DNA of 20,820 nucleotides, taken from SCGC-AAA252-I15 sp043822165 (GTDB lineage: Archaea > Altiarchaeota > Altiarchaeia > IMC4 > SCGC-AAA252-I15). Made by a program: the position numbers and the translations under genes. The notes beneath the pieces are model-generated. The model was not told the origin of the DNA and made no database searches. It saw nothing but the letters and a program-made list of their open reading frames with translations. The stretch is from assembly GCA_043822165.1 (NCBI GenBank), contig JBDRCA010000065.1, forward strand, positions 1 through 20,820. The letters are read 5' to 3'. Shown piece after piece: positions 1 through 6,840 of the stretch (its first letter is position 1; each line of letters begins with the position of its first letter).

Positions 1-9
1 GACTTAACA

Positions 10-249
10 TTAATACAGCAAACATAATAAAAAAAATTTAGTTATTAAATATGAATTAAGAAACTCTTTTGCGCTGTCTTCTTCTAGGCATAATTCAATG
101 ACTTCTCGAATGTTTTTCAATGCTTCGTCTAGCGTCTTTCCTTGAGAGTAGCATCCCTCCAAGACCAGCGACTCGACGACGTAGAAGCTGTCCTCGTCCT
201 TTTCAACCACTACTGGAAACTGTATGTTTCTAGAAGACTTGTGCGCCAT
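10..249 (-). CDS. HicB-family antitoxin-like protein (79 aa)
   Basis: The residues from about 10 to 55 follow the UPF0150/HicB fold: a first strand with FPVVVEKDEDSFYVVES, then LEGCYSQGKTLDEALKNI and a helix ending in ELCLEED. In HicAB toxin-antitoxin pairs HicB neutralises the HicA mRNA interferase and often represses its own operon. I start at the ATG at 247-249; the frame is open further upstream, but that part is Arg/Pro-rich antisense of the neighbouring gene and not credible. The C-terminal tail (about residues 63-79, Leu/Phe-rich) is unlike a HicB DNA-binding domain and may be a short variant or a frameshifted end. No HicA is visible here; a partner would have to lie left of base 1. 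Solo HicB-like proteins also exist, so antitoxin activity is an inference. Confidence 0.8.
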   Translation of the reverse strand: MAHKSSRNIQFPVVVEKDEDSFYVVESLVLEGCYSQGKTLDEALKNIREVIELCLEEDSAKEFLNSYLITKFFLLCLLY

Positions 250-299
250 ACTAAAAAGAAAATAGGGAAAGAAGGTATGAATACTCTCATCTGACGGTT

Positions 300-683
300 T
301 TATCCGTCTTCTACTATCTTTATTATTTCGCGGCGGGCGTTTTCGAGTTCCACTTCCAGGAGGCCGCGGTTGGCGAGGGCGGGGACTATGGCTACGAGGG
401 CGGTGTCCATGCCTGGTAGTATGAAGAATAGTACGTCCCATTCGCCGAGTTCGAAGTAGACTTTGTCCAGGCCGTAGTCTGCGTAGTGGGCGATGACGTC
501 GAATAGTTCGTCTATGGTGCCTTTCAGGGCTTCCCATATGCCTACAACTTCCTGGCGGAATTCGTCGGATAATGGGAATATTCCGTCCAGATTTTTCCGT
601 ACGACGCCGCATTGGTGGACGTCTTCGAGGCGCATCAAGTCTTCTCTTAAGACCCGTAGAATAGCTTCTTGTTTAGACTCCAT
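300..683 (-). CDS. Roadblock/LC7-like domain protein (127 aa)
   Basis: The protein has a helical N-terminus (about residues 1-60) and then an alpha/beta segment, ELGEWDVLFFILPGMDTALV followed by AIVPALANRGLLEVELENA, that resembles the beta-strands and last helix of archaeal Roadblock/LC7 proteins. That family makes homodimers that bind or regulate small GTPases and ATPases; the bacterial MglB is a GTPase-activating protein. It lies 62 bp downstream of the KaiC-like ATPase on the same strand, which suggests a functional pair. An AT-rich box at 709-720 sits about 31 bp before the ATG, so the gene may also have its own near-leaderless promoter. The family call rests on reading the fold pattern only; there is no catalytic motif to confirm it. 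Confidence 0.55.
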   Translation of the reverse strand: MESKQEAILRVLREDLMRLEDVHQCGVVRKNLDGIFPLSDEFRQEVVGIWEALKGTIDELFDVIAHYADYGLDKVYFELGEWDVLFFILPGMDTALVAIVPALANRGLLEVELENARREIIKIVEDG

Positions 684-708
684 GCTGGTTTCAGTAAATT
701 GATTCGCG

Positions 709-720
709 GTTTAAAATAAA
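709..720 (-). promoter_or_regulatory. TATA-like box for the Roadblock-like gene
   Basis: On the minus strand this reads TTTATTTTAAAC, centred about 31 bp before the ATG at 681-683. A start site about 26 bp downstream would leave a leader of roughly 5 nt. Inferred from spacing and composition only. Confidence 0.4.
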
Positions 721-745
721 AAAGAAGGTGATTTGGAGGGAAAGC

Positions 746-1513
746 TTATATTATGCTTCTCCCATCCATTGTTTTCACGTATACTCCTTTGTCGTTGAAG
801 TCTAGTGTGTGCGGTTTCAGGCTGTGTTTGGTGACTCGCATTTTCCTTACTTTGAAGGTTCTGGTGTCTAGTGCTTCGTTTGCGCGCACGATCATTACTC
901 CGTCTGATATGTATTCTTCGACGTCGTATTTGCTTATCCCGTCTTCTTCCCGCATTTCGGTGATTATTACTGTCGTTAGTTTGTTCGATTTTAGTTCGCT
1001 GTTTATGTTGACTAGCATTCTTCTTATGTCTTGAGTCTCGTCTACTAGGACGTTCAAGGCTGGCAGGCTGTCTATCGCTATTCTTTTGGCTTTTATTTTG
1101 CGGCCTGCTTCTACTGCGAGGCCGATTACTTTCTCCATGTCGAATTCGCCGGGTAGTAAACTGAAGCTTTTCTGCGGTGTTATCGGCAGGCTTGTGACGA
1201 AGTCTTTAAGCCCGATTTTCGACAATGACGTGTCTATGAGGACGAGTTTTCCCTCGTCTTCGAGTTTTTTGATGTCCATGCCGAAGCGCTTCATGTCAGA
1301 GCGTATTTCGTCGCTGTTTTGTTCGAGTGTCACGAATACTCCGGCTTCCCCGTATTTTTGTATGCCGTTTACGAGGTATTGGACTGCGAATGTTGTTTTC
1401 CCGGTTCCGCATGTTCCGGCGAGAAGCATTGTTCTCCCTCTTGGGAATCCTCCGTCTATTAGTTCGTCGAGGCCGTCGATGCCGGTCGGGCAGCGTTCGT
1501 TCAAGTCTACCAT
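746..1513 (-). CDS. KaiC-like RecA-superfamily ATPase, single domain (255 aa)
   Basis: The N-terminus CPTGIDGLDELIDGGFPRG followed by a Walker A GTCGTGKTT (residues 33-41) is the KaiC/RadA-like signature. E64 in TLEQ sits where KaiC has its catalytic glutamates, and IAID (145-148) is the Walker B strand. KaiC itself has two such domains; this has one, as in the many archaeal KaiC-like (GvpD/ArlH-type) regulators. The C-terminal part (about 195-245) has the usual strand-rich ending with a DGVMIV motif. It is the first gene of a minus-strand group with the Roadblock-like gene. Start choice is supported by GGAAGGTGA at 1524-1532, with its GGTGA 10 nt before the ATG. A sensory or signalling ATPase is likely; the output is unknown. 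Confidence 0.85.
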   Translation of the reverse strand: MVDLNERCPTGIDGLDELIDGGFPRGRTMLLAGTCGTGKTTFAVQYLVNGIQKYGEAGVFVTLEQNSDEIRSDMKRFGMDIKKLEDEGKLVLIDTSLSKIGLKDFVTSLPITPQKSFSLLPGEFDMEKVIGLAVEAGRKIKAKRIAIDSLPALNVLVDETQDIRRMLVNINSELKSNKLTTVIITEMREEDGISKYDVEEYISDGVMIVRANEALDTRTFKVRKMRVTKHSLKPHTLDFNDKGVYVKTMDGRSII

Positions 1514-1523
1514 TTTGTTTATC

Positions 1524-1532
1524 TCACCTTCC
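1524..1532 (-). promoter_or_regulatory. Shine-Dalgarno site for the KaiC-like gene
   Basis: GGAAGGTGA on the minus strand is a good complement to the archaeal 16S 3' end (AUCACCUCC). It fixes the KaiC-like start at 1513 and implies a leadered mRNA. Confidence 0.6.
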
Positions 1533-1581
1533 GTATTTTTTGTGAAAATTATTTTTTTTGCGTTAATGTTATTCGATACTG

Positions 1582-1590
1582 GATTTAAAA
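1582..1590 (-). promoter_or_regulatory. TATA-like box for the KaiC-like gene
   Basis: TTTTAAATC on the minus strand would start transcription near 1560. That gives a leader of about 45 nt carrying the Shine-Dalgarno site, in contrast to the leaderless genes nearby. The rest of the 216-bp divergent region (1514-1729) shows no gene. Confidence 0.4.
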
Positions 1591-1698
1591 GTAATCTTTT
1601 TCTAAGTCACGGCGGCGGCAGGTCCAGTCCTCCAGTGCTATTGAATACTATTAGTATGCAGCCTCCGTCTGGCTCTCATATACACTATATAGAAAAGA

Positions 1699-1707
1699 TT
1701 ATTTAAA
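1699..1707 (+). promoter_or_regulatory. TATA box for ppsA (leaderless)
   Basis: TTATTTAAA preceded by a purine-rich AAAAGA (BRE-like) is centred 27 bp before the A of the ppsA ATG, so transcription is expected to start at the start codon. No Shine-Dalgarno sequence precedes the ATG, which agrees with a leaderless mRNA. A second TATATA lies at 1686-1691. Confidence 0.55.
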
Positions 1708-1729
1708 CTACCAAGGATATACTTAACCT

Positions 1730-4147
1730 ATGGCTGCTAGAAACGAGAAATATATTCTATGGTTTGATGAACTAGGCATACGAGACGTCCCACTAGTCGG
1801 CGGAAAAAACGCTTCATTGGGCGAAATGTACAGGAAGCTCACAGGCAAAGGCGTGAACGTCCCCAACGGCTTCGCGATAACCGCCGCCGCATACCAGCAC
1901 ATAATCAAGTCATCCGGCATAGGAAGCGAACTCGAGAAAACACTCAAAGGAGTCGACACAGGAAACGTCGAAGACCTCATGCGACGCGGCGAAAAAACCA
2001 GGGAACTAATACTCCAAGCCGAAATCCCGGAAGACCTAAAGCAGGAAATATCAGCGGCCTACAAAAAACTCTGCAGACAATACGGGAAAAACACGGACGT
2101 CGCAGTGCGCTCATCCGCGACAGCAGAAGACCTCCCAGACGCAAGCTTCGCAGGCCAGCAGGAAACATACCTTAACATCCACGGCGAATACCACTTAATC
2201 GAAGCCTGCAAGAAATGCTTCGCAAGCCTATTCACCAACCGAGCCATAAGCTACCGAGTAGACAAAGGATTCGACCACTTCAAAGTATACCTCTCAATCG
2301 GCGTGCAAAAAATGGTGCGCTCAGACCTTGCCTGCTCAGGCGTCATGTTCTCAATCGACACGGAGTCAGGCTTCAAAGACGTAGTCTTCTTAACAGGCGC
2401 CTGGGGCCTGGGGGAAAACGTCGTACAAGGCGCAGTCAACCCCGACGAATACTACATCCACAAGCCAACACTCAAAAAAGGCTACAAATCATTAATCGCC
2501 AAAACAGTCGGCGCCAAAAAACTCAAAATGGTCTACTCAGCCGACGGCAGCAAACACCCCACCAAAAACGTGCGCGTACCCGAACCAGAGAGAAAAAAAT
2601 TCGTGCTCACAGAACCTGAAATACTAACATTAGCCAAATGGGCGGTAACCATAGAAGACCACTACAAAAAACCCATGGACATAGAATGGGCCAAAGACGG
2701 ACGCTCCAAAAAACTATTCATCGTCCAGGCCCGCCCAGAAACAGTCCACAGCCAGGAGAAGAAAAACGTGCTCCGCCAATACAGCCTCAAGCGCAAAGGA
2801 AAAATCATAGTAACCGGAGACGCCGTCGGGGAGATGATAGGCCAGGGCCCGGCAAACGTCATAAAAGACGTCCACGACATCGAGCGTTTCAGGAAGGGCC
2901 AGGTGCTGGTAACCGAGATGACGGATCCTGACTGGGAGCCGATTATGAAGATTGCTTCGGCGATTGTCACGAACAGGGGCGGTCGCACATGTCACGCCGC
3001 AATAGTATCCCGGGAGCTTGGCATACCCTGCGTCATAGGCTCCGAGAACGGGACGCACGTGATAAAGAGCGGGCAGAAGGTCACGGTCTCGTGCGCGGAA
3101 GGCGCTAAGGGCCATGTGTTCGATGGCATACTCCCGTTTGAGGTCAAATCCATAAACATCGCGAAGCTGCCGGTTACGAAGACGAAGATTATGATGAACG
3201 TCGGAATACCAGAGAACGCGTTCGAGCAGGCTCACATCCCCAATGACGGCGTGGGTCTTGCCCGCGAGGAGTTCATAATAAACAGTTACATCCAGATTCA
3301 CCCGATGGCGCTTCTCGATTACGCCAAAATAGGCAAGAATCCCGGGAACCGGGAGGTAATAGAGAAGATAGACGAGCTCACGTACGGTTACTCGAACAAG
3401 ACCCAGTTTTTCATAGACCGGCTGGCTCAGGGTATTGCGCGGATTGGCGCGGCTTTTTACCCGAAAGACGTGATTGTCCGCTTGTCTGATTTCAAGAGCA
3501 ACGAGTACGCTAACTTGATTGGCGGCAGGCTTTACGAGCCGGTCGAGTCGAATCCGATGATTGGGTGGCGGGGTGCTTCCCGTTACTACGACGATAATTA
3601 CCGGCGCGCGTTCGCATTGGAGTGTAAGGCGTTTTTGAAGGTGCGGGGCGAGATGGGTTTGACTAACGTTAAAGTCATGGTTCCCTTCTGCCGCACGCCG
3701 ACTGAAGGTCGTAAAGTCGTCGCCGAAATGAAGAAGAACGGGCTCGTTCAGGGTAAAAACGGGCTTGAAGTCTACGTCATGTGCGAGATTCCCTCTAACG
3801 TCGTCTGCGCAGATGAGTTCAGCCAGATATTCGACGGATTCTCAATCGGAACAAACGATCTCACGCAGCTGACGCTCGGACTTGACAGGGACAGCGAACT
3901 TGTCGCACACATCTATGATGAGCGGGAGACGGCGGTGAAGAGGATGGTTGCAAGCGTGATTGCGAGCGCCAGAAAGTATAAACGAAAAATCGGCATCTGC
4001 GGCCAGGCTCCGTCTGACTTCCCAGAGTTCGCGGAATTCCTCGTTGAATGCGGGATAAACTCGATGAGCTTGAACCCTGACACGGTCTTGAAGACAAGGC
4101 TTCTGGTCGCAAAGAAAGAAAAAGCGCTCAAACGCAAGAAGAGATAG
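1730..4147 (+). CDS. ppsA: Phosphoenolpyruvate synthase (pyruvate, water dikinase), 805 aa
   Basis: This enzyme converts pyruvate, ATP and water to PEP, AMP and phosphate, the entry step of gluconeogenesis. The N-terminal ATP-grasp domain has VGGKNASLGEM near residue 20 and VRSSATAEDLPDASFAGQQE near 125-144. The mobile phosphohistidine domain has GGRTCHAAIVSRELGIPCVIG with the phosphorylated His at about 422. The C-terminal PEP/pyruvate barrel has GFSIGTNDLTQLTLGLDRDS and ICGQAPSD with the catalytic Cys at about 757. Length is normal for the family (about 790-820 aa). The gene is probably leaderless from the TATA at 1699. Odd: up to about 2880 lysines are mostly AAA, and after it mostly AAG, with a general shift to G-ending codons, as if the two halves had different histories. 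It ends 1 bp before the stop of the convergent neighbour. Confidence 0.97.
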   Translation: MAARNEKYILWFDELGIRDVPLVGGKNASLGEMYRKLTGKGVNVPNGFAITAAAYQHIIKSSGIGSELEKTLKGVDTGNVEDLMRRGEKTRELILQAEIPEDLKQEISAAYKKLCRQYGKNTDVAVRSSATAEDLPDASFAGQQETYLNIHGEYHLIEACKKCFASLFTNRAISYRVDKGFDHFKVYLSIGVQKMVRSDLACSGVMFSIDTESGFKDVVFLTGAWGLGENVVQGAVNPDEYYIHKPTLKKGYKSLIAKTVGAKKLKMVYSADGSKHPTKNVRVPEPERKKFVLTEPEILTLAKWAVTIEDHYKKPMDIEWAKDGRSKKLFIVQARPETVHSQEKKNVLRQYSLKRKGKIIVTGDAVGEMIGQGPANVIKDVHDIERFRKGQVLVTEMTDPDWEPIMKIASAIVTNRGGRTCHAAIVSRELGIPCVIGSENGTHVIKSGQKVTVSCAEGAKGHVFDGILPFEVKSINIAKLPVTKTKIMMNVGIPENAFEQAHIPNDGVGLAREEFIINSYIQIHPMALLDYAKIGKNPGNREVIEKIDELTYGYSNKTQFFIDRLAQGIARIGAAFYPKDVIVRLSDFKSNEYANLIGGRLYEPVESNPMIGWRGASRYYDDNYRRAFALECKAFLKVRGEMGLTNVKVMVPFCRTPTEGRKVVAEMKKNGLVQGKNGLEVYVMCEIPSNVVCADEFSQIFDGFSIGTNDLTQLTLGLDRDSELVAHIYDERETAVKRMVASVIASARKYKRKIGICGQAPSDFPEFAEFLVECGINSMSLNPDTVLKTRLLVAKKEKALKRKKR

Positions 4148-4148
4148 T

Positions 4149-5021
4149 TTATTCGTTCATGAAGGTGAAGCTTCCCTGTCTTTCCGGCGGCTTCCTCTTT
4201 ATCTGAGTGCCGACAGCCTTAACTCGACTATACCATCTGGCGAGCTTTTGCTCTCTGGTCAAAAACGGCCGTCCATCCGGCCCGTTACCCTTAATGTATT
4301 CGTCGGTGTGCTTGGGAAGCTCTAAAAGGAACGCGTCAAGTCTTGCGTCATCCGGGGGCGGAAATCTTTCTTGGAAGTGCTTGTGCATTGCGGCAAAAGA
4401 ATCCAGGTGATCCCTGAATGCGAGGAATGCGATGTCGAGGCTGAACGGGTGAAGAGGCCTCCCGTCACAGTCAACAATGTCGTTTCCCGGAACAGAAACC
4501 GCGGAATTATATGCGAGAAGCCGGTAGTAAAAAGGTCTTGCAGTCGCGTTGTTGGCCGAATCCGTGCGGGCTGGATCATAGGCTTTGAGCTCAGGGTCCC
4601 AGCGCTGAAAGTGTTTCTCATCAACCCCCAGGGTTTCCTCAGTTAGCGGAAGCCCGAGCCTTCTCAACTGATTCATCGTCGCAATATGGTTCCTGAGATC
4701 TTTGCTTGGGCCCGGCACGGTACGCATGGCGCGCGGAAGCTTTAGTTCAGCGGCCGCGAAATCCAGGGAGTCGACTATGACTTCAAAGGAGTGGGAATCA
4801 AGCTTCGAGGAACGCTCAAGGACATCCAACAGGTCTTCTTCGAGATGCGGGTGATAGTCCCTTGAGTAGTCGTGGACCGCCGACATGACTCTGTCCAACT
4901 GTTCTGCGCAGCCTGCTTTCTCTGCAATATCCTCAAGTTTGTCAATCCTCTGCTGCTTAATCGCTGCAACACCTTCAACGAAAAGGCTCGGCTGCCCCGG
5001 CACCTGTCTCCTGCGCGGCAT
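4149..5021 (-). CDS. Hypothetical protein, 290 aa, no recognised domain
   Basis: I do not recognise this protein. It starts with a basic MPRRRQVPGQ, has no signal peptide or membrane segment, and is rich in charged residues and His/Asp. Residues about 15-100 look helical; about 140-185 carry FQRWDPELKAYDPARTDSAN and a RPFYYRLLAYNSA patch; the C-terminal third has several Arg/Lys-rich helices and ends GSFTFMNE. A soluble cytoplasmic protein is likely. It is transcribed away from the U32 pair across a 64-bp region with dyad symmetry, so the two units may share control. Codon use and the well-placed start support a real gene rather than an antisense shadow. Its stop is 1 bp from that of ppsA. 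Confidence 0.8.
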   Translation of the reverse strand: MPRRRQVPGQPSLFVEGVAAIKQQRIDKLEDIAEKAGCAEQLDRVMSAVHDYSRDYHPHLEEDLLDVLERSSKLDSHSFEVIVDSLDFAAAELKLPRAMRTVPGPSKDLRNHIATMNQLRRLGLPLTEETLGVDEKHFQRWDPELKAYDPARTDSANNATARPFYYRLLAYNSAVSVPGNDIVDCDGRPLHPFSLDIAFLAFRDHLDSFAAMHKHFQERFPPPDDARLDAFLLELPKHTDEYIKGNGPDGRPFLTREQKLARWYSRVKAVGTQIKRKPPERQGSFTFMNE

Positions 5022-5022
5022 A

Positions 5023-5056
5023 GTATTTATTATTCGGGCGGGCGCCGAATAAATAC
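5023..5056. promoter_or_regulatory. Divergent promoter with dyad symmetry between the 290-aa gene and the U32 pair
   Basis: The 64-bp gap (5022-5085) holds GTATTTATTATTCGG and, after a short GC-rich centre, CCGAATAAATAC, which is its inverse apart from a 3-bp insertion. TTATTCGG/CCGAATAA is a perfect 8-bp inverted repeat. The AT-rich arm at 5046-5056 is correctly spaced to act as a TATA box for both directions, leaving leaders of about 5-8 nt. A factor binding the dyad would cover both promoters. Confidence 0.45.
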
Positions 5057-5085
5057 GGCTTCAACCCAATAATACTCTCCATACG

Positions 5086-6075
5086 ATGACATCCATTATC
5101 GCTCCAGTAAACTCGCCCGCGGAAGTCGAGCCGCTGGCTGCTGCAGGAGCAGACGAACTGTACTGCGGCCTCATCGACTCTTCATGGAACCGCAAGTATT
5201 CGCCGGTTTGTTCCCCGAACCGCAGGGAGTGGCGTGACTCAAATCTTAAAAGCTTCCGGGAACTGGCATCCGTCGTCTTAAGGGCCCACAAAAAATCCAT
5301 TTCAGTATCTCTTGCGTTGAATGCGCCATATTTCGCGGGCTGCCAAGAAGAGGACTTGGCTTCATACGCGGTCAAGGCTGCGAAGACGGGTGTCGACGCA
5401 TTAATGCTCGCCGACGTCGGGGCGCTTCTCCTCGTTGCAGGGCTCGACTTGGGTGTTAAGCTGCAGGTCTCCTCTGTGGCCGGTGTATACAACAGCAAGG
5501 CTGTAGCCTTCTACAAAAAAATCGGGGCGTCAAGAATCATTCTTCCCCGGCACTTAAGACTTTCTGAAATCCGTTCCATAGTGAAATCAAACCCTGGCAT
5601 ACAATTCGAGGTCTTCGCGCTCTACAATCGTTGCATTCACTCGGACGGGCTTTGCACGTTCCTGCACGGGGGCGAGGAATACGGTCTCGGCGCCAACGTG
5701 TGCGCACGAAAATACGAGATAACAGGAAAACCCTCGAATGCGAGGATGAGGGCGAGCATAAGAAAGCTTGATGCCGCGTATCACACGCACTCCGGCATAC
5801 TGCAGAACCTGGCGTTCACGTGCGGATTGTGCGGCCTATACGACCTCGTTAAGTGGAACGTGTACGGCGTAAAACTTGTGGGGCGGGGAAAGCCGTTGTG
5901 GATGAGGGAATACGGCGTAAGGCTGATTAGCGGCCTGATACAACACATCAAAGAAGACAAGCCGAAAAGAGGCGAATTCATCCGCGACGTGCGCTCGATA
6001 GTAGAGCACACCGTATTCGAGGACGCGTTCCGCCCCTGCACGGACTTTAACTGTTTTTACCCGGAGGTGCTTTAA
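5086..6075 (+). CDS. U32-family protein, UbiU-like with [4Fe-4S] cysteine pattern (329 aa)
   Basis: The N-terminal half reads as the TIM-barrel of the U32 family (LAAAGADELYCGL, then DALMLADVGALLLV and LQVSSVAGVYN). The centre has the U32 signature region FEVFALYNRCIHSDGLC. Cysteines at 183, 190, 206 and 246 are spaced 7, 16 and 40, almost the same as the four cluster ligands of E. coli UbiU (169, 176, 193, 232). A [4Fe-4S] cluster is therefore likely. U32 proteins were once called peptidases, but UbiU/UbiV carry out O2-independent hydroxylation with prephenate and RlhA/TrhP hydroxylate RNA. The next gene supplies the UbiV-like half, 5 bp downstream, so the two probably form a heterodimer. 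The substrate is unknown; archaea do not make ubiquinone. C249, C318 and C323 are extra. Confidence 0.82.
   Translation: MTSIIAPVNSPAEVEPLAAAGADELYCGLIDSSWNRKYSPVCSPNRREWRDSNLKSFRELASVVLRAHKKSISVSLALNAPYFAGCQEEDLASYAVKAAKTGVDALMLADVGALLLVAGLDLGVKLQVSSVAGVYNSKAVAFYKKIGASRIILPRHLRLSEIRSIVKSNPGIQFEVFALYNRCIHSDGLCTFLHGGEEYGLGANVCARKYEITGKPSNARMRASIRKLDAAYHTHSGILQNLAFTCGLCGLYDLVKWNVYGVKLVGRGKPLWMREYGVRLISGLIQHIKEDKPKRGEFIRDVRSIVEHTVFEDAFRPCTDFNCFYPEVL
6063..6069 (+). promoter_or_regulatory. Shine-Dalgarno site for the second U32 gene
   Basis: GGAGGTG lies in the last codons of the upstream U32 gene, 11 nt before the next ATG, with a second AAGG directly before the ATG. It indicates translation from a shared mRNA and fixes the start at 6081. 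Confidence 0.6.
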
Positions 6076-6080
6076 GAAGG

Positions 6081-6815
6081 ATGGAGTCTGCAGTTCACGT
6101 GAGAAGCATCCGGGACGCGGGAGGCGAATACGACAGAGTATATCTAGGCGACGAATTCTGTGAGCGCCTGCTTCCTACCGTGAGGCAGCTGGAGAAGGCC
6201 CTTAAAATCAGCGACAAAAAAATCACTCTTGCAACACCCCCCTTAACCGACAAGGGACTTGCTGGCGCGAAAAAGTTGCTCTCAGCTCTCCCTGGAAAGA
6301 CGGAGGTCGTGGTTAATGACTGGGGGCTTTTGGACGACGTTAAAGGACTGAATCTTTCGCCGGTTTTGGGCAGGCTTCTCTTAAAGTATCACCGGGACCC
6401 GCGGGTTGAGTTAATAGATGATAAAATCCCGAAAGGCTGCCGCAAGGTCCTGCATTCATCCGCCTTAACGCAGGAAAGATTCGTAAAATTCCTCAAGAAA
6501 AACAGGATAAGACGGATTGAGCTTGATGCAGTCCCATTCGAAGTCGACCACGGAGACCTGTCAGGGTTCAAGGCGTCCCTGCACGTCCCTTACGCTTACG
6601 TGACGACGACCCGCCAGTGCCTTGCCAACTACTTTACTACCGGACGCTTCGGGATACGCGAGTGCAGGAAACAATGCATTGAATGCTCATTCCCGTGGGA
6701 GAGCCAGGAGCTTGCCTTTGATATGGTGCAGAAAGGAAACACGTTGTTCATCGAAGGTGATTCCGCAAGGATTCCCCAGCAATGCGACAGGATAGTCCAC
6801 CACCCGCAAATTTAA
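6081..6815 (+). CDS. U32-family protein, UbiV-like partner (244 aa)
   Basis: This is a shorter U32-type protein. Cysteines fall at 27, 120, 180, 195, 199 and 202. The set C27, C180, C195, C199 parallels the UbiV cluster ligands (C39, C180, C193, C197), including a final CxxxC inside RECRKQCIEC. The region around TTTRQCLANY and the preceding HVPYAYV strand are typical of the barrel's C-terminal edge in U32 proteins. It follows the UbiU-like gene by 5 bp with a strong Shine-Dalgarno site, so co-translation and a heterodimer are likely. It is somewhat shorter than bacterial UbiV (about 290 aa). Role by family: oxygen-independent hydroxylation or another Fe-S radical-free oxygen transfer; the substrate here is unknown. 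Confidence 0.7.
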   Translation: MESAVHVRSIRDAGGEYDRVYLGDEFCERLLPTVRQLEKALKISDKKITLATPPLTDKGLAGAKKLLSALPGKTEVVVNDWGLLDDVKGLNLSPVLGRLLLKYHRDPRVELIDDKIPKGCRKVLHSSALTQERFVKFLKKNRIRRIELDAVPFEVDHGDLSGFKASLHVPYAYVTTTRQCLANYFTTGRFGIRECRKQCIECSFPWESQELAFDMVQKGNTLFIEGDSARIPQQCDRIVHHPQI

Positions 6816-6818
6816 TTC
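6808..6818 (+). promoter_or_regulatory. TATA-like box for the MfnF-like gene (leaderless)
   Basis: AAATTTAATTC overlaps the stop codon of the UbiV-like gene and is centred 28 bp before the ATG at 6841. There is no Shine-Dalgarno site there. The gene may thus be transcribed both from the U32 operon and from its own promoter. Confidence 0.45.
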
Positions 6819-6840
6819 AACCCGCGAAAATACCTACTTT

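Noticed and set aside
250..612. Upstream extension of the HicB-like frame to a 200-aa protein
   Set aside because: It lies antisense to the Roadblock-like gene and is a low-complexity Arg/Pro/His-rich sequence; the ATG at 247-249 begins the HicB fold.
2714..3301. 195-aa reading frame antisense to ppsA
   Set aside because: It is fully inside a well-conserved gene on the other strand, with no motif or promoter.
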